From Gammaproteobacteria bacterium (lineage in GTDB: Bacteria; Pseudomonadota; Gammaproteobacteria; UBA6429; Thiohalophilaceae), in the NCBI GenBank assembly GCA_016194635.1, contig JACQBC010000001.1, forward strand, positions 62,001 through 126,000: a stretch of 64,000 bases of DNA, written 5' to 3'. Positions 17,356 through 27,172 of this stretch are shown here, piece after piece; position 1 is the first letter of the stretch, and the number at the start of each line of letters is the position of its first letter. The position numbers and the translations under genes are program-made. The notes beneath the pieces were generated by a model. It ran no database searches. It worked only from the letters and a program-made list of their open reading frames with translations, and was not told the origin of the DNA.

Positions 17356-18554
17356 CCTCTGTTCTTCATTTTATCTTTGGTTAAATCCGCTTCTCTAACA
17401 AACTCTTTGCAGGTGTCACAAAAGGTATAGTGCTCACTGCTGTAGGCATACATGACACAAGTACCGTTCGTATATTGACCTGCAAACGTACCGCCTTGGG
17501 CAATGGATTTTTGATCTGGGTCAGCGCCATAATGACAGTGGCTCCCCATACCGCCATTGGCATTGCTGTATTGCAGGATATGGCCACGGGTGGGCACCAT
17601 GCCCACGGCATGGCCGATTTCGTGCGCCACCGTTTTGCTTTTGCTCTCATCCGAGCGGGGTTTTCCCACGGCGATAAAGACATTGGGGGGGAATGACGCG
17701 TCACCGGTGTATTCCCCTGCCAAGACTTTATATTCAATGCCCACCGTGACCGGTGCCGTTGTAAAATCCAAACCACTACTGCTCAGGTCAATTTCGATTC
17801 CCTTTTTTCCATTGCGTGTGGTTCGGGTTAATGTGGGGGTAGCCGTTTTGCCACTAGTGTCCGTTGCCAGAGTATTGACGATCCAGTCTTGGAAGGGCCA
17901 ATGTTCCTTATCTGGCGGTATTGTAATAAATGTTTTTTGAGCAGTGACCTCACCCACAGAACTGAATCGTTTAGCATCACACTGCCTATCGATAAGCACG
18001 ATATGAGCCTCAAAAGGCGTTTTTGTTTTTTTAAAATAGGCGCGGTAAGCCGCAAGATCGTCTGTTTCCAGGTTTTCTTTATAAGGAACAATTTCAGTGC
18101 GGGTGGCTTCTAATTCGATGTTGTGTTTTTTATATTCCCCCAGCACCCGGCCAAAAGGGAAGTCAAAACTGGCTTTCATTTTAGAGGTTTGGTAATACAA
18201 TTTTTTCCACACCTCGTGTGTCACCCCTGTCTCTTTTACTCCCTTGTGTCCCTTTTTTTCTTTCGCAACCTTGACTGAAAATTTATCATTGGCATAGGTT
18301 GATAAAAATAAATCGAACCTCACCGTACCGTCACTCTCGGTCATTTTCGCCAACATTGCCCTGCCAGGTGAATCAATGCCTGCTCTATTTTCCAGTTTTA
18401 ATTTTTTGGGGTCTTTATTTTTAGGGTCCGGCACCAAAATAATATACACCATGACAGGCTTGCGAACATTGATCTTGGTTTTACACTCAATTTTCCGGCC
18501 AAATGCCGGTGTGGCCGAGACGGTTTCCATATTCACATAATTTTTAATCGCCAT
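17346..18554 (-). CDS. Zinc metalloprotease, putative type VI effector
   Basis: A 402-residue protein without a signal peptide. A zincin motif HEIGHAVG is at residues 311-318, with another histidine (GH) at 325 and HCH at 339-341. CVMY at 366-369 could be the Met-turn of metzincins. The N-terminal 300 residues are unrecognised. The strict metzincin spacing HExxHxxGxxH is not kept, since position 321 is proline. The upstream neighbour is a PAAR-like protein, which would load this protein on a type VI spike. No T6SS structural genes are in the window. Confidence 0.75.
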   Translation of the reverse strand: MAIKNYVNMETVSATPAFGRKIECKTKINVRKPVMVYIILVPDPKNKDPKKLKLENRAGIDSPGRAMLAKMTESDGTVRFDLFLSTYANDKFSVKVAKEKKGHKGVKETGVTHEVWKKLYYQTSKMKASFDFPFGRVLGEYKKHNIELEATRTEIVPYKENLETDDLAAYRAYFKKTKTPFEAHIVLIDRQCDAKRFSSVGEVTAQKTFITIPPDKEHWPFQDWIVNTLATDTSGKTATPTLTRTTRNGKKGIEIDLSSSGLDFTTAPVTVGIEYKVLAGEYTGDASFPPNVFIAVGKPRSDESKSKTVAHEIGHAVGMVPTRGHILQYSNANGGMGSHCHYGADPDQKSIAQGGTFAGQYTNGTCVMYAYSSEHYTFCDTCKEFVREADLTKDKMKNRGWG

Positions 18555-18578
18555 GACAGCCTCTTATTCATCCATAAA

Positions 18579-19070
18579 TTAACTGCTTGGCGCCACTTCT
18601 TCAACACTGACCAGTTCAAAATCCTCGTTTGTCTCCGGTTCGACCTTCGGCACCACCACCATCGGCGGTTGCACCTCTGGCATCGGCGGGGTGTTAAACG
18701 CAGAACGTTTATTTTGCAGCATCAAATCACCCAGGCGCGGCACGTTTTTACCTTCTACCTTTACATCAAACGAGTAATTAATAAATTCGGCCTTGCCCTT
18801 GGTGCATTGTGATGCCACTCCCCCCAGGGCACCGGGCTCATCCCCGGTGCTGGTGGAAAAGTTCGACCCCTTGAGCATGATGGGATTGCCATCCACCTTG
18901 ACGGTTTTACTGCCGTTGGCCGTGTCTTTGGAAAACGCGACATTGGGATAGGGAATCGGTACCACGGGTGGACCACACTGGGTTTTGCACACGTCAGGGA
19001 AGGTGGTCGCTACCCCGCCACTGTCTTTGTGTACGACGGTCCGTCCATTCACGTTCATGCTGGCAGCCAT
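18579..19070 (-). CDS. PAAR-like (DUF4150) protein
   Basis: A 163-residue protein of the DUF4150 PAAR-like family. It starts MNVNGRTVVHKDSGGVATTFPDVCKT and contains GPPVVPIPYPN, DGNPIMLKGSNFSTSTGDEPG and VEGKNVPRLGDLML, all typical of that family. Such proteins cap the VgrG spike of type VI secretion systems and carry cargo toxins. The last 30 residues are Pro/Glu-rich. It heads the four-part cassette running down to about 16.1 kb, 24 bases ahead of the metalloprotease gene. Confidence 0.82.
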   Translation of the reverse strand: MAASMNVNGRTVVHKDSGGVATTFPDVCKTQCGPPVVPIPYPNVAFSKDTANGSKTVKVDGNPIMLKGSNFSTSTGDEPGALGGVASQCTKGKAEFINYSFDVKVEGKNVPRLGDLMLQNKRSAFNTPPMPEVQPPMVVVPKVEPETNEDFELVSVEEVAPSS

Positions 19071-19558
19071 ACTGTTTCTCCTTTATCCATTGCCTAGTTT
19101 GGTAGGGTCAAAACCATTCTATGACTGCGATAACGGGTTGTCTATAATAGTCTATTAGTAAGGAGGGCGTTTTTCATTACTATACTATTTCTAAAGGTAC
19201 TGGTAGTTCTACATCGGGGCCTGTATCCCTCATACCAATGCAGAATAGCCGTGGCTAGGGTTGTTAAATCTTCGCTGTAGCCTGCGTCCCTGTTTATTGC
19301 AAATGAACCGACGCCCCGATGTGCTCAGATATTTCGCGCGTTTTAATTAGAAAAAAAATATTGCCGGCAAAATACCTCTATGCACCGGTAATCCGACAAA
19401 ACATTGGCCGCGTAAATTCCAAATAGTGGAGTTTATCCTTACAAACGCTCCCCTATGTTTGTTCATCAAACATCACCCCCCACGTGGGGTTATAGCAAAA
19501 TGGGCTGGTCTATTTATTATTATCGATTTATTTCAAAGTAAGGGAGTTTTTTCGGGTT
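19071..19558. other. Gene-poor spacer between cassette and small orphan gene
   Basis: No convincing gene in these 488 AT-rich bases. Two small inverted repeats are visible: TGTTTG-TTCAT-CAAACA at 19456-19472 and the perfect 12-base palindrome CCCCACGTGGGG at 19478-19489. They lie 70-100 bases before the next gene and could be part of its control region. Confidence 0.5.
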
Positions 19559-19828
19559 ATGAAACTAAGTGACTTCTCGATAGGTTGTGAATTCGTTTGT
19601 GCAGACAAACGTTGGCGTTGTACTGATGTCGGTACGCGTGTGGTGGTGGCAATTTGCCTTGAACCTGGGCAAATCTCCCGTTATAGACCCGGCTATCAGC
19701 AGGACCCGGCGGTAGCGGTCGAGCGACTACAGAGTAATGATCCGTCCTGGTTTAAGGGTCCTCCCTATGCCATCAGTGAGATCGTGTTCGACGAATACGA
19801 TCATCCCGCTTGCATCCGGGTTAAATGA
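19559..19828 (+). CDS. Small conserved-looking protein of unknown function
   Basis: An 89-residue soluble protein starting MKLSDFSIGCEFVCADKRWRC, with TDVGTRVVVAI, DPSWFKGPPYA and a C-terminal FDEYDHPAC. The composition is that of a folded protein, and AAGGGAG lies about 12 bases before the ATG, rather far. I believe similar small proteins occur in accessory regions of other proteobacteria but I cannot assign a function. It stands alone on the plus strand between the effector cassette and the arsenic operon. Confidence 0.7.
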   Translation: MKLSDFSIGCEFVCADKRWRCTDVGTRVVVAICLEPGQISRYRPGYQQDPAVAVERLQSNDPSWFKGPPYAISEIVFDEYDHPACIRVK

Positions 19829-19927
19829 TCCTTGTTCACTCATCACCGTGGGTAATACCTCCACTCGCGTACACCCCTCGCATCGTGCCCCGCGTCTGTT
19901 TGAACGCAGGGTGGTATATAGCAATCG

Positions 19928-21013
19928 CTAAGGCGATGACGTTGCTGAGTGTTCATACCACCGGCGGCTGCGGTTAACGATCAATACCACCGATAACATC
20001 ACCGGCACTTCGATCAATACGCCGACCACGGTGGCCAACGCGGCAGCGGAGTTAAGGCCAAACAAACTGATTGCGGTGGCGACCGCCAGTTCGAAGAAAT
20101 TACTCGCGCCAATCAACGCGGACGGAGCGGCGATACAATGCGCCACGCCCAAACGCCGGTTCAACACATAGGCTAACCCGGCGTTGAAATACACTTGAAT
20201 CAGGATCGGCACGGCCAACAACAAAATCACCAACGGTTGCGCTAAAATTTGCACGCCTTGAAATCCAAACAACAGCACCAGGGTTAGCAGCAAGGCTGAC
20301 AAAGAAATCGGCTGCAACCGGCGCAACCACGCGCCAAGCAAGCTCTCGCCACCTCGCTGTAATAATCGGCGGCGACCCAATTGCGCGACACCCACGGGTA
20401 CAACGATATATAGAACTACTGAGAGCAGCAAGGTATTCCAGGGAACGCTCACCGCCGTGAGACCGAGTAGCAGACCCACCAGCGGCGCAAAGACAAACAG
20501 CATGATGACATCATTCAACGCTACTTGGGCGAGGGTAAAATGCGGCTCGCCGCGGCACAAATTGCTCCACACAAACACCATCGCAGTGCAGGGCGCGGCG
20601 GCCAGCAGGATCAAGCCGGCGATATAACCGTCAATCTGTCCCGCAGGCAACCACCCCGCAAACACCTGCCGAATAAAAACCCAACCCAACAAGGCCATTG
20701 AAAAGGGTTTTACCATCCAATTAATAAACAAGGTTACTCCCGCGCCCTTCCACTGCGCACGCGCATCCTTGAGCGCGGTGAGATCGATCTTGAGTAACAT
20801 CGGAATAATCATCAGCCAGATGAGCCCGGCCACGAGCAAATTTACCCGCGCCAGTTCAAGCGTGGCGATAAACTGAAATACCCGGGGAAATACTTGGCCC
20901 ACTCCGATGCCAACAACAATACAGGCAAATACCCACCAACTGAGATATCGCTCGAAGCGACCCATCTGAGTTTCGCGGGTGGACGGTGTCACCACCTCAC
21001 ATGACACGGTCAT
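19928..21013 (-). CDS. acr3: Arsenite efflux transporter, ACR3 family
   Basis: A 361-residue membrane protein with about ten hydrophobic segments. The essential ACR3 cysteine is in LLAAAPCTAMVFVWS, and the family stretches NWMVKPF and APSALIGASNFFELAVATAI are present. It pumps out arsenite (possibly antimonite) using the proton motive force. AGGAG lies eight bases before the ATG. Last gene of arsR-arsC-acr3. Confidence 0.94.
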   Translation of the reverse strand: MTVSCEVVTPSTRETQMGRFERYLSWWVFACIVVGIGVGQVFPRVFQFIATLELARVNLLVAGLIWLMIIPMLLKIDLTALKDARAQWKGAGVTLFINWMVKPFSMALLGWVFIRQVFAGWLPAGQIDGYIAGLILLAAAPCTAMVFVWSNLCRGEPHFTLAQVALNDVIMLFVFAPLVGLLLGLTAVSVPWNTLLLSVVLYIVVPVGVAQLGRRRLLQRGGESLLGAWLRRLQPISLSALLLTLVLLFGFQGVQILAQPLVILLLAVPILIQVYFNAGLAYVLNRRLGVAHCIAAPSALIGASNFFELAVATAISLFGLNSAAALATVVGVLIEVPVMLSVVLIVNRSRRWYEHSATSSP

Positions 21014-21038
21014 GTAATGAACTCCTGTTCTGGTGTTG

Positions 21039-21485
21039 TTACTGTTCTGATGTTATTACGGTTTTTATTTCATTGACCAGCGTCTGTACGCGCTGCCGGA
21101 TCTCTTCACGTGTGGTACGAAAGGTTTGCAGTACTTCCACATCGCTGCCCCGTGCCTTGGCCGGATCACTCAATGGCCAATGTTGTTTGCGTTTGCCCGG
21201 TGGAACCGCCGGACAATGTTCGTCGGCATGTCCACATACGGTGATCACAATATCCGCCCAGCTGAGCCATTCGGGCGGTAACACCTTGGATTCCTGTGCG
21301 GCAATATCCACACCCGCTTCGCGCATCACTTCAATCGCACGTGGATTTTTACCATGGGCCTCAATCCCGGCGGAACGCGCCTCGATATGCAGGCCACCCA
21401 GATGTTTCGCCCAGCCTTCCGCCATCTGCGAACGACAGGAATTACCGGTGCACAAAAACAACACACGCCGCTTACGTGAGTGCAT
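21039..21485 (-). CDS. arsC: Arsenate reductase, thioredoxin-coupled type
   Basis: Reduces arsenate to arsenite for export by the downstream ACR3. The fold is that of low-molecular-weight phosphatases, with the P-loop CTGNSCRSQ near residue 12 and the redox pair in VCGHADEHC, spaced seven residues apart as in the Staphylococcus/Bacillus ArsC. This indicates thioredoxin, not glutaredoxin, as the electron donor. GGAG lies seven bases before the ATG. Confidence 0.93.
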   Translation of the reverse strand: MHSRKRRVLFLCTGNSCRSQMAEGWAKHLGGLHIEARSAGIEAHGKNPRAIEVMREAGVDIAAQESKVLPPEWLSWADIVITVCGHADEHCPAVPPGKRKQHWPLSDPAKARGSDVEVLQTFRTTREEIRQRVQTLVNEIKTVITSEQ

Positions 21486-21509
21486 AACAAGCTCCGTTTT
21501 GCAAAGCCA

Positions 21510-21863
21510 TCACCCACACCCCAGCGTGCCAGGGCGATTAGGCATGGCCTTTAACGTGGATAAATCCGAATAATAAGGCGCTTGTTTCGCCAATCCGCTC
21601 ACCGTGGTAATAATCACTTTACGCACCCAACGGGGTAAACGTGGCGCTAAGCGGTAATATATCCAGATCCCGGCGCGACGATCGGCTACCAATCCCGCCT
21701 CGCGCAAATAGGCAAGGTGCCGCGATATCTTAGGTTGGGATATACCCAGTGCGTAGGTGAGTTCACAAACACAGAGCTGTTCTTTTGCCGCTAACAAGGC
21801 AAGACAGCGTAGACGGGTTGAATCGCTTAATGCCCTAAACAAATTGTCGGTCGAAAAATCCAT
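21510..21863 (-). CDS. arsR: ArsR family arsenic-responsive repressor
   Basis: A 117-residue winged-helix repressor of the ars operon. The metal-sensing CVC sits in the recognition region (EQLCVCELTYALGISQPKISRHLAYLREAGLV). I choose ATG 21863 since the promoter lies over the two ATGs further upstream (21875 and 21932). That start leaves the gene with almost no leader. The protein ends GTLGCG, adding one more cysteine at the C-terminus. Confidence 0.9.
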   Translation of the reverse strand: MDFSTDNLFRALSDSTRLRCLALLAAKEQLCVCELTYALGISQPKISRHLAYLREAGLVADRRAGIWIYYRLAPRLPRWVRKVIITTVSGLAKQAPYYSDLSTLKAMPNRPGTLGCG

Positions 21864-21870
21864 ATGCGTA

Positions 21871-21899
21871 ATCATATGCCAGTCCATATATATGGTCAA
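21871..21899 (-). promoter_or_regulatory. arsR promoter and likely ArsR operator
   Basis: The minus strand shows TTGACC (21899-21894), a 17-base spacer and TATGAT (21876-21871). The spacer contains ATATATATGG and the preceding bases are CAATATATATGC, so AT-rich repeats typical of ArsR operators overlap the promoter. The predicted start is at or next to the arsR ATG at 21863. Confidence 0.65.
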
Positions 21900-21967
21900 G
21901 CATATATATTGAGTCGAAACAATCCTTCGCATTACTCAAATAACACTAGCTTTATCTGTAGGATATC

Positions 21968-22087
21968 GTTGCTGTTTGGCGGGTTAACCGGAGCGAGTGA
22001 CTCGCCGTAAATACATTCTTGTAGACTCGACGGCGGCATCCCTGCCGCCGACGGTCACTCGCCCCGGTTAACCCGCCAAACAGCAAC
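21968..22087. repeat. Hairpin-core intergenic element, copy 3
   Basis: Arms 21968-22000 and 22055-22087 are inverted copies over 33 bases with one mismatch; each contains GGGTTAACCGG. The core is in reverse orientation: read on the minus strand it has CCGTCGGCGGCAGGGATGC and then GAGTCTACAAGAATGTATT. It lies between the purA 3' end and the arsR promoter. Its arms resemble those of the copy at 52062-52195. Confidence 0.88.
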
Positions 22088-22182
22088 CTCACTAGGAGAG
22101 AAATTTGCGATTGATTTTTATTTAGTAAAACGCGTGTTGATCCGCGAATAGTTCCAAGAGATGAACGGCAGCAGTGGGAGGT

Positions 22183-23490
<1,308 letters not shown>

Positions 23491-23503
23491 CTATATTTAA
23501 CGA

Positions 23504-24682
23504 TTAAACCGATTCGATTCGCCACTGCGCGCCACTCTGGATCAATTGACGATCACATCCCATCCGCGCTGCGTCTCCCTGTTGACCAGGTAAGACTACG
23601 ATGACACGCTCACCCTGCGCGCGTAATCCGGCGATAGCCGCTTGCAATTGCGCATCATCCGAGGCAGGCGCCCAGATCCCAGTGTGAGTCACCGCCGCGG
23701 GGGTAGCGTAAGTCAATAAAGTGCGTAAATCCGCACTAAAACCGGTGGCGGGACGCGCATTGCCAAACACCTTGCCGATGCCATCGTAACGACCGCCCTG
23801 TGCGACTGCCTGACCTTGGCCGGGCACATAGGCCGCGAACACCACCCCCGTGTGGTAGTGATATCCGCGCAATTCGGCCAAATCAAAATGTAAATCTAAA
23901 TTCGGTACACGCGCCTGCAGTGCGAGTGCAATCTGGCGCATCTCATCCAATGCCATGTGCACACTGGCTTGCGCCGACTTGAGAATTTTTCCGGCTGTAG
24001 TGAATATGACCTCATCGCCATTTAAATCCACCAAGGCCAACAACATCTCGGCAAGCGCCGGTGCCAGCATCCAAGTACGCAACATTGTATTGATTTCAGG
24101 TTTCGCCTTGCGCTGCAAGGCGTCGAATAACTCGGCCTCTTGTTGCGGGGTTAATCCGGCTTGCGCAACCAAGCCTCGGTAGACACCCACATGACCTAGG
24201 TCCATGTAGATATTTTCGATCCCGCAGCAACCCAAGGTTTCAATCATCAAATGAATGATTTCCACGTCACTGTGAATACCGCTGTGACCGTATAATTCCG
24301 CGCCCACTTGCATTGGACTACGCGAGCCGGCAAAACCATCCGGCCGGGTATGCAACACACTCCCGATATAACATAAACGTGTCGGCTCTGCGCGTTTGAG
24401 CAGGTGCGCATCGATGCGCGCTACCTGCGGTGTCATATCGGCACGTACACCCAGCATGCGTCCATTAAGCTGATCGGTGAGTTTAAAGGTTTGTAGATCC
24501 AGATCATCGGCGGTACCGATCAGTAACGAATCGAGGTATTCGATCAGTGGAGGAATAACCAGTTCATAACCCCAGCAGCGGTAACGATCTAATAAGGTGC
24601 GGCGCAGGGCTTCCAAATGCTGCGCCTGTGGCGGCAACACTTCTTCGATACCCTCTGGCAATAACCAACGATCGTTTTTCAT
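23504..24682 (-). CDS. hisZ: ATP phosphoribosyltransferase regulatory subunit
   Basis: A histidyl-tRNA-synthetase paralog that binds short HisG and controls histidine synthesis. Class II features (GVRADMTPQVARIDAH, RLCYIGSVLHTRP, then the YYHTGVVFAAY region) are present, but there is no anticodon-binding domain and the length (392) fits HisZ, not HisS. It lies between DUF2065 and purA in the standard order. Its presence implies a short-form HisG elsewhere in the genome. Confidence 0.93.
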   Translation of the reverse strand: MKNDRWLLPEGIEEVLPPQAQHLEALRRTLLDRYRCWGYELVIPPLIEYLDSLLIGTADDLDLQTFKLTDQLNGRMLGVRADMTPQVARIDAHLLKRAEPTRLCYIGSVLHTRPDGFAGSRSPMQVGAELYGHSGIHSDVEIIHLMIETLGCCGIENIYMDLGHVGVYRGLVAQAGLTPQQEAELFDALQRKAKPEINTMLRTWMLAPALAEMLLALVDLNGDEVIFTTAGKILKSAQASVHMALDEMRQIALALQARVPNLDLHFDLAELRGYHYHTGVVFAAYVPGQGQAVAQGGRYDGIGKVFGNARPATGFSADLRTLLTYATPAAVTHTGIWAPASDDAQLQAAIAGLRAQGERVIVVLPGQQGDAARMGCDRQLIQSGAQWRIESV

Positions 24683-24686
24683 TGAA

Positions 24687-24875
24687 TTAGGATTTTAAGA
24701 AATAGAGTGCTATCGCACCGACTATCATTAGCAACAAACCAAAATTGCGAATTAAGCGGTCATCTCTTTCACCCAGTAATTGCAACATGCGGCGGTAGCC
24801 ACGCGGGTTTAAGGCGGGTAATAGTCCTTCCACCACTAATACCAAGGCCAGCGCCACCCACAGATCATTCCACAT
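24687..24875 (-). CDS. DUF2065 small membrane protein
   Basis: A 62-residue protein with two hydrophobic segments separated by a charged loop (MLQLLGERDDRLIRNFGL), matching the DUF2065/YjeT family. It occurs in this exact place, between hflC and hisZ, across gammaproteobacteria. Function is unknown. The stop is four bases before the hisZ ATG. Confidence 0.88.
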   Translation of the reverse strand: MWNDLWVALALVLVVEGLLPALNPRGYRRMLQLLGERDDRLIRNFGLLLMIVGAIALYFLKS

Positions 24876-24887
24876 CGCCTATCCCAT

Positions 24888-24912
24888 AAAAAACCGGGCG
24901 GATAAGGCCCGG
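24888..24912 (-). terminator. Intrinsic terminator after hflC
   Basis: On the minus strand ACCGGGC-CTTATC-GCCCGGT is followed by TTTTTTAT. It lies about 60 bases past the hflC stop and should end the upstream transcript just before the DUF2065 gene. Confidence 0.8.
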
Positions 24913-24970
24913 TGTAACTTGCGTACGGTTCGCTCGAGTACCTCAATGCCAACAGTACGGCCTTGAGCCA

Positions 24971-25834
24971 TTATTTACTGGCATTAAAGTACTTGAAAAA
25001 CTCCGAATCCGGTTCAAGTATGATGACATCGTCTTTACTCGCAAACGCATTACGGTATCCCTGTAAGCTACGGAAAAACGCGTAAAACTCCTGGTCCTGG
25101 TTATAGGCGGCCGCGTAGATGCGCGTGGCCTGGGCCTCACCCTCACCGCGGATCCGTTCGGATCGCTTGCCCGCTTCGGCCTGGATCTCAACCGCCTTGC
25201 GGTCGGCTTCGGCGCGGATGATACGCGCACGTTTTTCACCTTCGGCGCGTAAACCGCGTGCCACGGTTTCACGTTCGGCGTTCATGCGTTGGTACACCGA
25301 TGTCAATACCTCGCCTTCTAATTCGATTTGCTTAATCCGCACATCGACTACTTGAATGCCATATTTTCTTACCTTTTTATTGGTCTCATCCGTCAAGTTG
25401 CGCATGATAGTATCGCGTTCAATCGACACCACTTTTTCAATGGTACTTTTATTGAATTCGATCTGTAGTTGACTATTAATAACGTCCGCGAGTTGTTGAT
25501 TGGCGTTGAATACATTGCCTTCACGGAAGGTAACGTAGAATTCCTTTAAGTCACAGATTCTCCATTTCGCGAAATAATTCACGGTCACGTTTTTCTTCTC
25601 GCCGGTCAATACCCGTTCCGGGGCCGAATCCAAGGTCAACAACCGCCGGTCGAATTTCTCAACATTTTCCCACGGCAGCTTACTGTGCAAACCAGGCTCG
25701 GTAACCACCCGGCTGATCTTGCGAAACGCCAACACCACGGCCTGCTCTTTTTCTCCAACAGTATAAACCGATGAAAATATAATAACTAACACCGCCAGCA
25801 CAGCGATGATCGACAGAAGATTCTTCTGACCCAC
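24971..25834 (-). CDS. hflC: HflC, FtsH modulator subunit
   Basis: Membrane-anchored SPFH protein that forms with HflK a large cage around the FtsH protease. One N-terminal transmembrane segment (LLSIIAVLAVLVIIFSSVYTV), then the prohibitin-type domain (EQAVVLAFRKI) and a coiled coil rich in ERAEA-type repeats. The start is a GTG that shares its G with the hflK stop (TAGTG), so the two are translationally coupled. Confidence 0.95.
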   Translation of the reverse strand: MGQKNLLSIIAVLAVLVIIFSSVYTVGEKEQAVVLAFRKISRVVTEPGLHSKLPWENVEKFDRRLLTLDSAPERVLTGEKKNVTVNYFAKWRICDLKEFYVTFREGNVFNANQQLADVINSQLQIEFNKSTIEKVVSIERDTIMRNLTDETNKKVRKYGIQVVDVRIKQIELEGEVLTSVYQRMNAERETVARGLRAEGEKRARIIRAEADRKAVEIQAEAGKRSERIRGEGEAQATRIYAAAYNQDQEFYAFFRSLQGYRNAFASKDDVIILEPDSEFFKYFNASK

Positions 25835-27129
25835 TAGCGTATCCTCCCTTCCGTACCACGGGTTGAATCCGTACCCGATGGTGTCAGCGGTGTAGAATCC
25901 GTCGAGGTTTTGTTCTCGTTGTTAGTGGAAGCGGTTGCATTCTTATTCATGAATTTATCGATCGGTAGATACATGACGTTGTTTCCCTTGGATACCTTCA
26001 CCAGCACCTTGCTCGATTTACTCAATAAATATTCCATGGTTTCTAAATACATACGCTTACGCGTGATCTGGGGGGCTTTATGGTATTCGGTTAAATTCTG
26101 CAAAAACCGTTGTGTCTCGCCTTCGGCCTTGCGGATCACCTGTTCGCGGTAGGCGCTGGCCTCCTGGATACTACGTTCGGCGTCGCCTTCGGCCTTGGGG
26201 ATTAAATCGCGGGTATAAGCCTCGGCCTTTTTATGCAAGGTTTCCTGGTTTTCCTTGGCGCTGACCGCGTCTTGGAACGCCTTCTGCACTTCATCTGGGG
26301 GTTGTAACTTCTCTAAATTAACCTTTGTTACCAAATAACCGGTGCGATATTTATCGATGGTTTTTTGGATCTGTTCCTTAATTGCATTGACCAATTTTTC
26401 ACGCCCTTCGCCCTCGCTCAGGATGTCATCCATGGTCGTGCCACCCACCACCTCGCGTAAGGCACTTTCAGTGCTTTCCGATAATGAACTGTGGGGATCC
26501 TTCACCGCAAACACATTATCCGTGATGTAATTACGGTTAAGCGTACTAATCACAGGTATAGCCGAGCCTGCTTCCCCCGCACTGATCGGGCACGAAAGTT
26601 GTTTAGTTTGGGCCAGGTAAGCCTCATCGAACATTTCTTTATCATTAATCTTGTATTGCACCACTAAGGATATCCGGATCAGGTTCAAATCCTTGGTCAG
26701 CAACTGTGCCTGCATGGGAATACGTTGTACTTGACTGACATCAACCTTTTCCACTGAATCAATAGGGCGCGGAAACTGAAAATTTATCCCCGAGGTCTGC
26801 ATCCCGACATAGCGACCGAAGCGGGTAACAATACCTCGCTCCGCCTCTTTCACAAAATAAGTACAATCGTAGACCAGCCATATCACTAACAGGAACACCG
26901 CCAAGGGTAAGAACGTGCGGGTCATCTCATTGCCGCCGCCACTGCTGCGATGCCCGCCGCCGCCGCTACCACCGCGCCCTCGGCCGCTCAACAGTCCAGT
27001 GAGTTTTTTGCGTAGGTTTTTGAATATCTCATCTAAGTCCGGCGGCCCGCCCGAGGAATTGGGGCGGTTACTCCACGGATCACGATTTTTGTCTTTATCC
27101 CCAGAACCACCGGGTTCATTCCATGCCAT
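25834..27129 (-). CDS. hflK: HflK, FtsH modulator subunit
   Basis: Partner of HflC. The start at ATG 27129 gives the family N-terminus MAWNEPGGSGDKDKNRDPW; a longer frame from 27171 is less likely. A Gly/Ser/Arg-rich cytoplasmic leader (GRGRGGSGGGGHRSSGGG) precedes one transmembrane segment, then the SPFH domain (KEAERGIVTRFGRYVG) and long coiled coil. The C-terminal tail is Ser/Thr-rich. Lies between hflX and hflC. Confidence 0.95.
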   Translation of the reverse strand: MAWNEPGGSGDKDKNRDPWSNRPNSSGGPPDLDEIFKNLRKKLTGLLSGRGRGGSGGGGHRSSGGGNEMTRTFLPLAVFLLVIWLVYDCTYFVKEAERGIVTRFGRYVGMQTSGINFQFPRPIDSVEKVDVSQVQRIPMQAQLLTKDLNLIRISLVVQYKINDKEMFDEAYLAQTKQLSCPISAGEAGSAIPVISTLNRNYITDNVFAVKDPHSSLSESTESALREVVGGTTMDDILSEGEGREKLVNAIKEQIQKTIDKYRTGYLVTKVNLEKLQPPDEVQKAFQDAVSAKENQETLHKKAEAYTRDLIPKAEGDAERSIQEASAYREQVIRKAEGETQRFLQNLTEYHKAPQITRKRMYLETMEYLLSKSSKVLVKVSKGNNVMYLPIDKFMNKNATASTNNENKTSTDSTPLTPSGTDSTRGTEGRIR

Positions 27130-27172
27130 GTTCAAAACCCCGCTGCCAGACGAATGATTAGAAGCAGGCATT

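Noticed and set aside
19160-19365. Minus-strand open frame (LTTLATAILHWYEGYRP region) in the spacer before the cassette
   Set aside because: About 65 codons without a start codon at the right end, no family resemblance, and stops on both sides. Could be a remnant, but not supported.
16005-22182. Attachment-site duplication of the tRNA-Leu 3' end
   Set aside because: I looked for the CCTCTCCTCGGCACCA tail at the far side of the insert and found none; no integrase gene either.
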